Below are positions 49,577 through 58,029 of a stretch of 64,000 bases of DNA, one piece after another. The stretch covers positions 19,872 through 83,871 of the forward strand of contig JANOFU010000023.1 of the NCBI GenBank assembly GCA_031413815.1, read 5' to 3'. This stretch comes from JAGVSR01 sp031413815 (GTDB taxonomy: Bacteria > Pseudomonadota > Alphaproteobacteria > Rhizobiales > Hyphomicrobiaceae). A program made the translations under genes and the position numbers. The first letter of the stretch is position 1. Each line of letters opens with the position of its first letter. The notes below the pieces were generated by a model, which saw only the letters and a list, made by a program, of their open reading frames with translations, ran no database searches and had not been told where the DNA came from.

Positions 49577-50800
49577 ATGGCGACCTTTTCGACCCCAATT
49601 CCATCCGCAGGCGCGGCCAGTGGCGGGCCAGACTCGCGGCGCCGGGAAATCGATACGCCATCGAGCAAGGTTGTGCGCTTTCCGGCGTCAGAGCCATTGC
49701 GGCTTGATTGCGAGCGCGATCTCACGCCTCTGACCATCGCCTACGAGACCTACGGCACGCTCAACGCGGACAGGTCAAACGCTATTCTGATTTGTCATGC
49801 GCTGACCGGCGATCAGCATGTTGCAAGCAAGCACCCCGTGACTGGCAAGGGCGGTTGGTGGGAAACGCTTGTCGGCCAGTGCAAGCCGATAGACACGCGC
49901 CGTTACTTCGTCATTTGCCCCAACATTCTTGGTGGCTGCATGGGATCGACGGGCCCGGCATCCATCAATCCGGCGACGGGCCAGCCCTACGGCATCGACT
50001 TTCCGGTCATCACCATCGGCGACATGGTCGCGGCTCAAGTGCGTCTCATCGATCACTTGGGCATCAAGCAATTGTTCTCGGTCGTCGGCGGGTCGATGGG
50101 CGGCATGCAGGTGCTCGAGTGGGCAGCCACCCATAAAGACCGCGTGTTCACCGCCATGCCGATTGCAACGGCGGCCTGGCACACCGCGCAAAACATCGCA
50201 TTCCACGAGGTTGGACGGCAAGCCGTTATGGCCGATCCCGAGTGGTGCGAAGGAAGCTATGAAACGCAGGGCAAGCGCCCGTTGCGCGGGCTGGCGGTTG
50301 CTCGCATGGCAGCCCACATCACATATCTGTCGGAGAAAGCCCTGCAAGATAAGTTTGGGCGTGGCTTGCAAAACCGCGATGCGCGCTCATTCTCGTTCGA
50401 TGCCGACTTCAAGATTGAGAGCTATTTGCGCCATCAGGGTTCGACGTTCGTCGATCGCTTCGACGCCAACAGCTATCTCTACATCACGCGCGCGATGGAC
50501 TATTTCGACCTTGAGTCCGCGCATAGTGGCAAACTGGCAAACGCCTTCCGGGGCACGAAAACGCAGTTCCTTGTTGTCTCATTCACCAGCGATTGGCTGT
50601 ATCCGACGCGCGACAACAAAGAGATCGTCAAGGCGTTGAATGCCGTTGCCGCCAACGTCTCGTTCGTTGAGATCGAGAGCGACAAGGGGCACGACGCGTT
50701 CTTGCTGGAAGAACCCGAGTTCGCGGCCGCCGTGCAAGGCTTTCTCAATGCCGCCGCCACCAAACGCGGTATCGCGCCTGTATTGGGGGCCGCGTCATGA
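49577..50800 (+). CDS. metX: Homoserine O-acetyltransferase
   Basis: MetX activates homoserine for methionine synthesis. The 407-residue alpha/beta-hydrolase-fold protein has LICHALTGDQH, the CMGSTGPAS and nucleophile elbow VVGGSMGGMQ, and the catalytic histidine in SDKGHDAFLLE near the C-terminus. Family members use acetyl-CoA or, in some, succinyl-CoA; the acyl donor is not certain from sequence alone. The ATG at 49577 is chosen over GTG 49544. The end overlaps metW by 4 bases, and a SAM-II riboswitch lies upstream. Confidence 0.95.
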   Translation: MATFSTPIPSAGAASGGPDSRRREIDTPSSKVVRFPASEPLRLDCERDLTPLTIAYETYGTLNADRSNAILICHALTGDQHVASKHPVTGKGGWWETLVGQCKPIDTRRYFVICPNILGGCMGSTGPASINPATGQPYGIDFPVITIGDMVAAQVRLIDHLGIKQLFSVVGGSMGGMQVLEWAATHKDRVFTAMPIATAAWHTAQNIAFHEVGRQAVMADPEWCEGSYETQGKRPLRGLAVARMAAHITYLSEKALQDKFGRGLQNRDARSFSFDADFKIESYLRHQGSTFVDRFDANSYLYITRAMDYFDLESAHSGKLANAFRGTKTQFLVVSFTSDWLYPTRDNKEIVKALNAVAANVSFVEIESDKGHDAFLLEEPEFAAAVQGFLNAAATKRGIAPVLGAAS

Positions 50801-51435
50801 CGACAGCCACAACCCTGCCGGCTGCGGCCGCACCGCGCGCGGACCATTTGCTCATTGCCGAGCTCGTCGAGCCGGGCAGCCGCGTGTTGGACGTTGGCTG
50901 CGGCGACGGCGCCTTGCTGCAACTGCTGGCGGAAACCAAGTCCGTTGATGGCCGCGGCATCGAACTTGCGCGCGAGCGCGTCAATGCCTGCGTCACGCGA
51001 GGGCTGTCGGTCATCCAGGGTGACGCCGATCGAGATCTTCCGGACTATCCCGACCAAGCATTCGACTACGCCATTCTCTCGCTGACCATCCAGGCGACCC
51101 GCCACCCGAAGATCGTGTTGGAAAATCTGCTGCGCATCGGCCGCCGGGCGATCGTGTCGTTCCCAAACTTCGGCCATTGGAAAGTCCGCAAGGCGTTGCT
51201 GTTAACCGGGCGCATGCCGGTCACGCCGAGCCTGCCGGATACTTGGTATGACAGCCTTGACGCGCACTTATGCACCATCAAAGACTTCGTCGATTTGGCG
51301 AAACTCGTCGATGCGGACATTGAGGAGGCCGTCGCCTTCAACAGTTCCGGCCAGCGTCTGCCGATTAAGAACTCGCTGTCGCTACAGAATCTGCTGGGCG
51401 AAAAGGCTGTATTTCTATTGCGCAAGCGGGGTTAG
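50797..51435 (+). CDS. metW: Methionine biosynthesis protein MetW
   Basis: MetW is a methyltransferase-fold protein that partners MetX; in several bacteria it is needed for full MetX activity. The 212-residue protein has the SAM-binding-like loop VLDVGCGDGALLQLL and a SFPNFGHWKVR segment typical of MetW. ATG overlaps the metX stop (ATGA), so translation is coupled. Both genes are under the SAM-II riboswitch. Confidence 0.94.
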   Translation: MTTATTLPAAAAPRADHLLIAELVEPGSRVLDVGCGDGALLQLLAETKSVDGRGIELARERVNACVTRGLSVIQGDADRDLPDYPDQAFDYAILSLTIQATRHPKIVLENLLRIGRRAIVSFPNFGHWKVRKALLLTGRMPVTPSLPDTWYDSLDAHLCTIKDFVDLAKLVDADIEEAVAFNSSGQRLPIKNSLSLQNLLGEKAVFLLRKRG

Positions 51436-51577
51436 CCGGGTCCCTCGCCCCGAACAGCCAGCGCGGGCGCCCACCCGCAGCGGACTTCGTGATGGCGAAC
51501 TTTAGGGCCGCCCAGCCCCGTTTGGTGGGGCGTAAAGTCCGTTCCCCGTCAGCACCATTCTGAAATGGAAATCCCGC

Positions 51578-53671
51578 TTAGGCGGATCCTTTGGCGGCGG
51601 GCCCTGCTGGCCGGTGCTTTTTCTTGTGGGCGTACTTTGACGTCGGCTTTGCGGTCCCTTGATCGCGGGCCGGCGCGGCACCACTGATACCGTGCGAAGC
51701 TTTGGGCGGGCCCTTGCGGTGCTCATAGCCACCCGGCTTCGTTTTCCCGGATTTGCGCCAGCGCTCTTTGGTGCGGAATTTCTGCGCAGCGTCAGGCGGC
51801 GATTTGCCATTGTTTGGGCCATTCTCCGAGCTGTTTGCGGCCGGCCTCGGCGGCGCTGGCTTTGCGTCAAATAATTTGCGCGACTCAAATGGACGCCGCG
51901 GCGCTGACGGCGCGGCATCTTCCGGTGCCGCGTCAGCGCTGGCACGCGAGATGTGGCCTTCCTTGTTCTTGTTCGTGCGCACGCTGTCGGCAAACTGCTC
52001 GGCAAACTCAGCAACGATTTGGAACTGTGTGTCGCGATCATTGATCTTGATGGCGCCGATTTCGGATTTCGAGATGCCACCAGCTTTGCAGATCAGCGGG
52101 ATCAGCCACCGCGGGTCAGCGTTGCGCTCGCGGCCAATGTTGAGGCGGAACCATTCCATTGCACGTGCATCCTCGCGGCGTGCGCGGGTCGGGCGGGGGC
52201 CGCGATCGGCTGCGGCCTCGCCGCCGTCGCGGCTTGCACGCTCAGGTCTTTCGCGGGCACCACGTTCGGACGGCGCCCGTTCAAACGGGGCGGGTTGCGG
52301 GCGCGCGCTGTCCACCTGTGGCCGGCGTTCGCGGAACCGGTCATCGCGCTTGGGTGGGCCAGGATCTTCGGCAATGTCTTCTGGTGCCGGCAATTGTGCG
52401 CGGCGCATGCGCACCAAGGCGAGCGCGATTTCGTCCGCCGTGCGCCCCGCTTGCAATCCTTTCACCAGCGCCAGCTCTTCGTCTGCGGCGGCATCCGTGA
52501 ATACCGGATCGGCAATAAAGCGCTCCTGGTCTTTGGCGCGAATTTCATCCGCCAACGGGGGCGGACCCCATGTAGCTTTGACCTTGGCGGCATCCAACAA
52601 AACTTCAGCCTTGCGGCGGCGATTATAGGGAACAACCAGAACGCAGAGGCCCTTCTTTCCTGCGCGACCCGTGCGGCCAGACCGGTGTAACAGCGTCTCG
52701 CGATCGTTGGGCAAATCAGCGTGGATGACGAGCGCCAGATCCGGAAGGTCAAGGCCGCGCGCAGCGACGTCAGTTGCGACCAGCACGCGGGCGCGGCCAT
52801 CGCGCAGCGCCTGCAAGGCATGCGTGCGCTCGGCCTGGCTCAATTCACCCGACAGGGCGACAGCTGAGAACCCACGCTCCACCAGCCGCGCATGCAGCCG
52901 CTTCACCGCTTCGCGCGTAGAGCAGAATACCAGCGTTGCGCGCGCTTCATGCAGGCGCAGCACGTTGACCACAGCATGTTCGATGTCGAGCTGTGACACC
53001 CGGATCGCGCGATACTCGATATCGGCGTGTTGCTCGTCGCGGCGCAGCGTTTCGATCCGCACGGCTTCGCGCTGGTAACGCTTGGCCAGCATTTCTATTT
53101 CGCGCGGCATGGTGGCCGAGAATAGAAGCGTCTGCCGCTCCTTCGGAGTCGCGTCCAGAATGAATTCCAGATCTTCGCGGAAGCCGAGGTCCAGCATTTC
53201 GTCGGCTTCATCAAGTACGATGGCTTTGAGTTTGCTCAGCACAAGCCGGCCGCGCTCCAAATGATCGCGCAGGCGTCCCGGCGTGCCGACAACGATATGC
53301 GCGCCGATGTTCAACTGGCGGCCTTCGGCCTTTGCATCCATGCCGCCGACGCATGTCACCACTCGCGCGCCTGTCTCGGCGTAAAGCCAATCGAGCTCGC
53401 GCTGCACCTGCATGGCGAGTTCGCGCGTCGGCGCGATGATCAAAGCCAAGGGCTCGGCCGCGCGGTCGAATTTTTCGGCGGAGTCGAGGATGGTCGCGGC
53501 CATCGCAAGCCCGAAGGCCACCGTCTTGCCGGACCCTGTCTGCGCCGAGACCAGCAGGTCGCGCGTTGCCGCATGGCCATCCAGCACCGCGACCTGAACG
53601 GCCGTGGGAACCGTGTAGTCGCGCGCGGCAAGAGCACGCGCAAGCGCCGGGTGAGTGGCTGGGAATGTCAT
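51578..53671 (-). CDS. DEAD-box RNA helicase with DbpA-type RNA-binding domain and basic tail
   Basis: This 697-residue helicase has the Q motif, motif I AQTGSGKT, PTRELA, motif II DEAD (VLDEADEML), SAT, ARGLDLP, and HRSGRTGRAG. A DbpA-like RRM fold covers about residues 475-560 (ARAMEWFRLNIGRERNADPRWL). The rest of the C-terminus is a Lys/Arg/Pro-rich unstructured tail of about 110 residues. The family acts in ribosome assembly or RNA decay in the cold. The ATG at 53671 is the likely start; the frame extends to 53689. Confidence 0.93.
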   Translation of the reverse strand: MTFPATHPALARALAARDYTVPTAVQVAVLDGHAATRDLLVSAQTGSGKTVAFGLAMAATILDSAEKFDRAAEPLALIIAPTRELAMQVQRELDWLYAETGARVVTCVGGMDAKAEGRQLNIGAHIVVGTPGRLRDHLERGRLVLSKLKAIVLDEADEMLDLGFREDLEFILDATPKERQTLLFSATMPREIEMLAKRYQREAVRIETLRRDEQHADIEYRAIRVSQLDIEHAVVNVLRLHEARATLVFCSTREAVKRLHARLVERGFSAVALSGELSQAERTHALQALRDGRARVLVATDVAARGLDLPDLALVIHADLPNDRETLLHRSGRTGRAGKKGLCVLVVPYNRRRKAEVLLDAAKVKATWGPPPLADEIRAKDQERFIADPVFTDAAADEELALVKGLQAGRTADEIALALVRMRRAQLPAPEDIAEDPGPPKRDDRFRERRPQVDSARPQPAPFERAPSERGARERPERASRDGGEAAADRGPRPTRARREDARAMEWFRLNIGRERNADPRWLIPLICKAGGISKSEIGAIKINDRDTQFQIVAEFAEQFADSVRTNKNKEGHISRASADAAPEDAAPSAPRRPFESRKLFDAKPAPPRPAANSSENGPNNGKSPPDAAQKFRTKERWRKSGKTKPGGYEHRKGPPKASHGISGAAPARDQGTAKPTSKYAHKKKHRPAGPAAKGSA

Positions 53672-53845
53672 CTGTGATCGGGCTTTCAAGCAGGGCTGGA
53701 GGCGCTGGTCCGCAACGATAGGGGCGCGAGCGAAAACGAGCCAAAGTTTGGGTCTGGCAAAGCATTAGAAGGTTTCGCGACACCGCGCCAGCCGACATGA
53801 GGTAGCGGGCTCACGCCTGACCGAATTGGCCGCCGGTAACCATGT

Positions 53846-54643
53846 CTATCGATGCTGGCGGGGCTCGTGGCGCGGTTCACGGCGACCCGTGGCCGGGTGA
53901 CCGTCCTTCCTGTTCTCCAACGCCCGCACCGGCCGGACCGACACCAGATCCCGCAACCCGCTCGCGGCGACCCGCTTGCCGCTGATGGGAGCCATCACTT
54001 CTTTGCGGGCTTCGACGATCAACACGCCGCCGAAGGCCGGCCATAACCGTCCACCGATGCGTTCCCAGGCGGCCGCCGATTTCAGCATGAGCCGGCGATT
54101 GATCGGCGGCAGATGCAGCGCCGATCCCCACGAGACAGGCGTGAAGAGTGACTCAACCAGCAGTCGCTCCAGTTGCGACCGGCTGTACGGACGGCCATGG
54201 CCGAATGGTGTTGAATCAAGCCGCGCCCAAACGCTGCGCCGGTTGGGAACAACAATCAGCAACCGGCCTTCCGGCGCCAATACGCGCCACATCTCCCGCA
54301 GCATTGGGCCCGGCCGGTCGGATACTTCAAGGCTATGCACAACCAGCAAGCGGTCGATGGAATTGTCAGGAAGCGGCAATTGGTCGTCTTCGACAAGGAC
54401 GGACAATGGATAGCCTGCGGGAGGCCATACCATCGCACCCTGCGTATCCGGCATCATAGCGCCGAGGCGCGTCACGTCGCTCCGGTAGGCGCCGAGGTAG
54501 GGCAAGCCGTAGCCAAGCCCAATGACCGCGCCACCGCGAAGGCCACGCCAGCGAGCACGGATCTGCTGGCCGACGATCCGGCGGACCGTGAGGCCCAGCG
54601 GGGTCGAATAGAAGTCGCGCAGATCAACGACATCCAATTGCAT
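53846..54643 (-). CDS. Class I SAM-dependent methyltransferase
   Basis: The 265-residue protein has the methyltransferase type 11 core, with strand-helix order ending in the acidic LVEDDQLPLPDNSIDRLLVVHSLE and the LREMWRVLAPEGRLLIVVPNRRS segment. The usual glycine-rich SAM loop is present as VIGLGYGLPYLG. It probably methylates a small molecule or lipid. It is divergent from gloB, an arrangement seen in Hyphomicrobiales. The start is uncertain: MQLDVVDLRDFY at 54643 is chosen, with ATG 54682 and 54727 as longer alternatives. Confidence 0.82.
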   Translation of the reverse strand: MQLDVVDLRDFYSTPLGLTVRRIVGQQIRARWRGLRGGAVIGLGYGLPYLGAYRSDVTRLGAMMPDTQGAMVWPPAGYPLSVLVEDDQLPLPDNSIDRLLVVHSLEVSDRPGPMLREMWRVLAPEGRLLIVVPNRRSVWARLDSTPFGHGRPYSRSQLERLLVESLFTPVSWGSALHLPPINRRLMLKSAAAWERIGGRLWPAFGGVLIVEARKEVMAPISGKRVAASGLRDLVSVRPVRALENRKDGHPATGRREPRHEPRQHR

Positions 54644-54789
54644 TTTGGCGCCCGGGCTGCCTTGCCTGTAACCGGCAGACATTCCATATATCAGGTTGTG
54701 CTCATCCCTTTTAGAGCGGCGGCGCATTGAATTGGCAAGTTGCGCCAGCTACCTTGGCAAACGCCACCGGCTAACCAACTGCGGATCGA

Positions 54790-55557
54790 ATGACGGCTCT
54801 TAAAATTCATCAGTTTGCATGCCGCAAAGACAACTATGGCGTGCTCGTTCACACAGAAAACGGTTTGACCGCATCGATTGATGCGCCAGACGCGGCTGCT
54901 GTGACGGCGGCGCTCAGCGAAACGGGTTGGGCGCTGACCCACATTCTGACAACGCATCATCACAACGATCACACGGCCGGCAATCTGGAACTCAAAGAGC
55001 GCACAGCGTGCACGGTTATCGGACCACGCGCCGAGGCCGCGCGTATTCCCGGCATTGACGTTGAAGTGGGCGAGGGCGACGCGCTGAACCTCGGCGATCA
55101 TGAAATACGAGTTCTGGAGACGCCCGGACACACGGCTGGCCACATTAGTTACTGGCTGCCGCAGGATCGCGTGGCGTTTGTTGGCGACACGCTGTTTGCA
55201 ATGGGCTGCGGGCGGGTGCTCGAAGGCAACAACGAGATGATGTGGCATTCGCTGTCGAAGCTCGCAAAACTGCCGCCGGACACCCAGCTCTACTGCGGAC
55301 ACGAGTACACGCTGGCCAATGCCCGCTTCGGCTTGACCATTGAGCCAGGCAACCAAATGCTGCAGCAGCGCGCACGCGCGGTGGAGACACTTCAGGCCGA
55401 AGGCAAGCCAGCGCTGCCGACGCAGCTTGATCTTGAGCTTCAAACCAACGTGTTCTTGCGCCCGCATATCGCCGCTATCCGTAATCAACTGGGAATGGGG
55501 GCCGCTGCGGACTGGCGCGTGTTCGGCGAAATCCGCGACCGGAAGAACCGGTCGTGA
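54790..55557 (+). CDS. gloB: Hydroxyacylglutathione hydrolase (glyoxalase II)
   Basis: GloB hydrolyses S-lactoylglutathione to lactate and glutathione, ending methylglyoxal detoxification. The 255-residue metallo-beta-lactamase-fold protein has the metal motif THHHNDHTAGN, the LETPGHTAGH motif, the bridging aspartate in VGDTLFAMGCGR and the C-terminal CGHEYTLANARF motif. The stop overlaps the cupin gene start by 4 bases, forming a coupled pair. Confidence 0.96.
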   Translation: MTALKIHQFACRKDNYGVLVHTENGLTASIDAPDAAAVTAALSETGWALTHILTTHHHNDHTAGNLELKERTACTVIGPRAEAARIPGIDVEVGEGDALNLGDHEIRVLETPGHTAGHISYWLPQDRVAFVGDTLFAMGCGRVLEGNNEMMWHSLSKLAKLPPDTQLYCGHEYTLANARFGLTIEPGNQMLQQRARAVETLQAEGKPALPTQLDLELQTNVFLRPHIAAIRNQLGMGAAADWRVFGEIRDRKNRS

Positions 55558-56006
55558 CGACGATCCCCAGCGGACTTAGTGCCGAAGCCGTAATCCGCCT
55601 ATTGCAATTGCAGCCCCATCCCGAAGGCGGCCACTACCGCGAAACGTTTCGCGACGGGCGCATGGATGCCAGCGGCCGCCCGGCCTCCACCGCCATCTAC
55701 TTTCTTCTCCAAGCGGGGGAGATCTCGCGGTGGCATACAGTTGACGCCACCGAGATCTGGAACTGGTACGCAGGCGCGCCGCTGCGGCTCAGCCTTGCCG
55801 GGCCCGGCGAGGCAGCGCGCCACGTGACGCTCAGTGCCGATCTCTACGCTGGCGGTCTGCCTCAGGCGGTGGTCGCGCCGCACTGCTGGCAGCAGTCGCA
55901 AAGCCTCGGCGCCTGGAGCTTTGTTGGCTGCACCGTGGCACCGGGATTCACGTTTGACGGCTTCCGGATGGCACCACCCGGCCGTGAGCCGCCGTTCGCC
56001 TTATGA
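55554..56006 (+). CDS. Cupin superfamily protein (DUF985)
   Basis: This 150-residue protein starts at GTG 55554, overlapping gloB. It has the DUF985 opening LLQLQPHPEGGHYRETFRD, a STAIYFLL strand, the WHTVDATEIWNWYAGAPLRL cupin box and a WSFVGCTVAPGFTFDGF second box. Structure of relatives is a cupin with an unknown ligand. The coupling to gloB suggests a role in detoxification, but this is inference. Confidence 0.88.
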   Translation: MTTIPSGLSAEAVIRLLQLQPHPEGGHYRETFRDGRMDASGRPASTAIYFLLQAGEISRWHTVDATEIWNWYAGAPLRLSLAGPGEAARHVTLSADLYAGGLPQAVVAPHCWQQSQSLGAWSFVGCTVAPGFTFDGFRMAPPGREPPFAL

Positions 56007-56236
56007 GAAGGCCGATTTGCCCGCGGGCGAATCGGTTGTGCGACTTGCGGGCCCTCACCATGGCGGGCTGGCAACTTTTCCACCACTAAATGCAGTCCAT
56101 AGCGGCACATAAGTCACTGATATTGAGACAAATCCCCACAATACAGGCGGGCGGGCCAGGCGCGCGCTTGCTGCTCAAACCCGACTCACTAAAGAGTGCG
56201 CGCAACTTATGTTTCCGGCTGACGGGGGTTGCCGAT

Positions 56237-57949
56237 ATGAAGGGCCAGACGACTGGACCAGTGTTGAGCACGATTTTTGTCGACTACGACAACATCTATC
56301 TCTCACTCAAACGCAAAAATGACGAGGCCGCGAAACGGTTCGCGAAGGACGCGCACGTCTGGCTGAAAGAGATTGAAAGCGGCCGGTTGATCACGCCGAC
56401 CAACGGAGCCACGACGACGGAGCCGCGCCGCATCGTCATGAACCGCTGCTACGGCAACCCCGTGCCGCGGCGCAATTCGTCCGACAATTCAACGGACATG
56501 AATTCCTTTCCATTCGTGCGCCACCACTTCCTGCGCGCGGGCGTGGAAGCCGTTGACTGCCCGCCGCTCACCTCACAGCTGAAAAACTCAGCCGACATCC
56601 GCATGGTGATGGACGTCCGCGATCTCATTCAGCACGATACCTACTTCGACGAATTCATCATTCTATCGGGCGATGCGGACTTCACCCCGCTGCTGCACCG
56701 CCTGCGCGCGCATGCCCGCCGCACGGTGGTGTTCGCCAACGATCACACGGCCGCCCCCTACACCGCGATAGCCGACGGCGAAATTCGCGAGTCGAGCTTG
56801 ATTGCCCTGCTTTTGGAAGGCCGCGCCGCGGGAACGGCCGAGCCGAATAACGCTCCGGATGTCGCCGCGCAGGCGTCGTCTGCGCAACTCGAAGTCACGC
56901 GCAAAGCTATTTTGAATGAAGTGATTGCACTGGTGAGGTCTGCCGGTCAGCCTGTGCCCCTGGAAGCGTTGGCCGATCGCGCCGTTCGCACCCTTGGCCA
57001 CGACCGCACGGTTGGCACGTCCTGGGGCGGCGCAGGCAGCTTCAGTTCGCTTCTCGCCAAGGGCTTGCCTGAGGACATTCGGCTGTCCGAACAGCCGCCG
57101 TACTACGTTTACGACACCAGCCGCTCGCTGGCCGGCGACGCGCGCCGCAGCGAGCCCGTGCGGGACCCTGTGCGTCACGAGCCGGTGCTGCCGGGCATTG
57201 GCCGCAGCGAACGGAACCCTGTGCCGTCGAACTTCGAGATGCAGCCAGCTCCCGCTGCCGCACCGCAGGTTGCCACTTATGATTCCGCCGCTGTTCGCGC
57301 CGCGCGCATGGCTCCAATGGCTGCCCCTGCCCCTGCAGCTGCGGCGCCGGTCGTGCCGAAGCCCACACCCCGTGCGCCCGAAGGCCCGACCATTCAACAG
57401 TCGATCACGCGCATCCACGAGGCCTGCCAGGCTCCCCCATTGGCACCGCCGGAATACCGCGTACTGTTCGATGTGATGGCGCAGGAAATCAACGCCAACA
57501 ATCTGTCGGGCTCGCAAACCTTGATCAACATTGCGCAGCGCGCCGCTGAGCAGGGTGTCGAAGTCCGGCGCGACGATATTCGCTTTGTTCTCGATGTGGT
57601 CAGCGAAACCGACCCGTGGTTCGAACAGGGCGCGTCCGCGAGCCTGTTTGCCAGCCGCTTCCGCAACTTCGTCGTCGCCCGCTGCCGCAGCCAAAACTTG
57701 TCGCTGTCGTCGGAAGAACTCGATCTGATCGATGCTTGGTTCGGCGGCTCCCCGGCCGCTCAGCGTGCGCCGTTGGCCCAGAGCCAGGTGCCGGCCCGGA
57801 CTGCGGCGCCTACTGCACCCGCCCCAGCCCCACAGGCGGATCGCTGGTGGAGCGCCGACGAAGGCCGGGCTTATGGCACGGGCGGGCGCATGCAGTACGC
57901 CCCTGACGACGAGTTGCCGCTCATCGTGCGCAATAGAAACCGCGGGTAA
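56237..57949 (+). CDS. NYN-domain (PIN-like nuclease) protein with LOTUS/OST-HTH module
   Basis: This 570-residue protein has an NYN domain in residues 10-190. Candidate catalytic acidic residues are Asp16 and Asp18 (FVDYDN), Asp120 (SADIRM), Asp126 (VMDVRD) and Asp146/148 (SGDADFTP). A LOTUS-like winged helix spans about 227-300 (RKAILNEVIALVRSAGQPVPLE...FSSLL). A low-complexity Ala/Pro stretch follows, then a second helical module near 400-510 and a disordered tail. Such proteins are thought to cut structured RNA. It is followed by a terminator and is not in an operon with the cupin gene. Confidence 0.85.
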   Translation: MKGQTTGPVLSTIFVDYDNIYLSLKRKNDEAAKRFAKDAHVWLKEIESGRLITPTNGATTTEPRRIVMNRCYGNPVPRRNSSDNSTDMNSFPFVRHHFLRAGVEAVDCPPLTSQLKNSADIRMVMDVRDLIQHDTYFDEFIILSGDADFTPLLHRLRAHARRTVVFANDHTAAPYTAIADGEIRESSLIALLLEGRAAGTAEPNNAPDVAAQASSAQLEVTRKAILNEVIALVRSAGQPVPLEALADRAVRTLGHDRTVGTSWGGAGSFSSLLAKGLPEDIRLSEQPPYYVYDTSRSLAGDARRSEPVRDPVRHEPVLPGIGRSERNPVPSNFEMQPAPAAAPQVATYDSAAVRAARMAPMAAPAPAAAAPVVPKPTPRAPEGPTIQQSITRIHEACQAPPLAPPEYRVLFDVMAQEINANNLSGSQTLINIAQRAAEQGVEVRRDDIRFVLDVVSETDPWFEQGASASLFASRFRNFVVARCRSQNLSLSSEELDLIDAWFGGSPAAQRAPLAQSQVPARTAAPTAPAPAPQADRWWSADEGRAYGTGGRMQYAPDDELPLIVRNRNRG

Positions 57950-57983
57950 GACGAACCCAAGACGGCTTACGACCCAACAAACC

Positions 57984-58019
57984 AAAACGCCCTGGAGATC
58001 ACTCTCCTGGGCGTTTTTT
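57984..58019. terminator. Bidirectional terminator between the NYN and TolB/TPR genes
   Basis: An arm of AAAACGCCC (57984-57992) pairs with GGGCGTTTT (58009-58017), with inner GGAGA/TCTCC and one T-T mismatch. A TTTTTT run follows on the plus strand and the A run on the left gives T's on the minus strand. Confidence 0.85.
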
Positions 58020-58029
58020 GTACGTGAGA

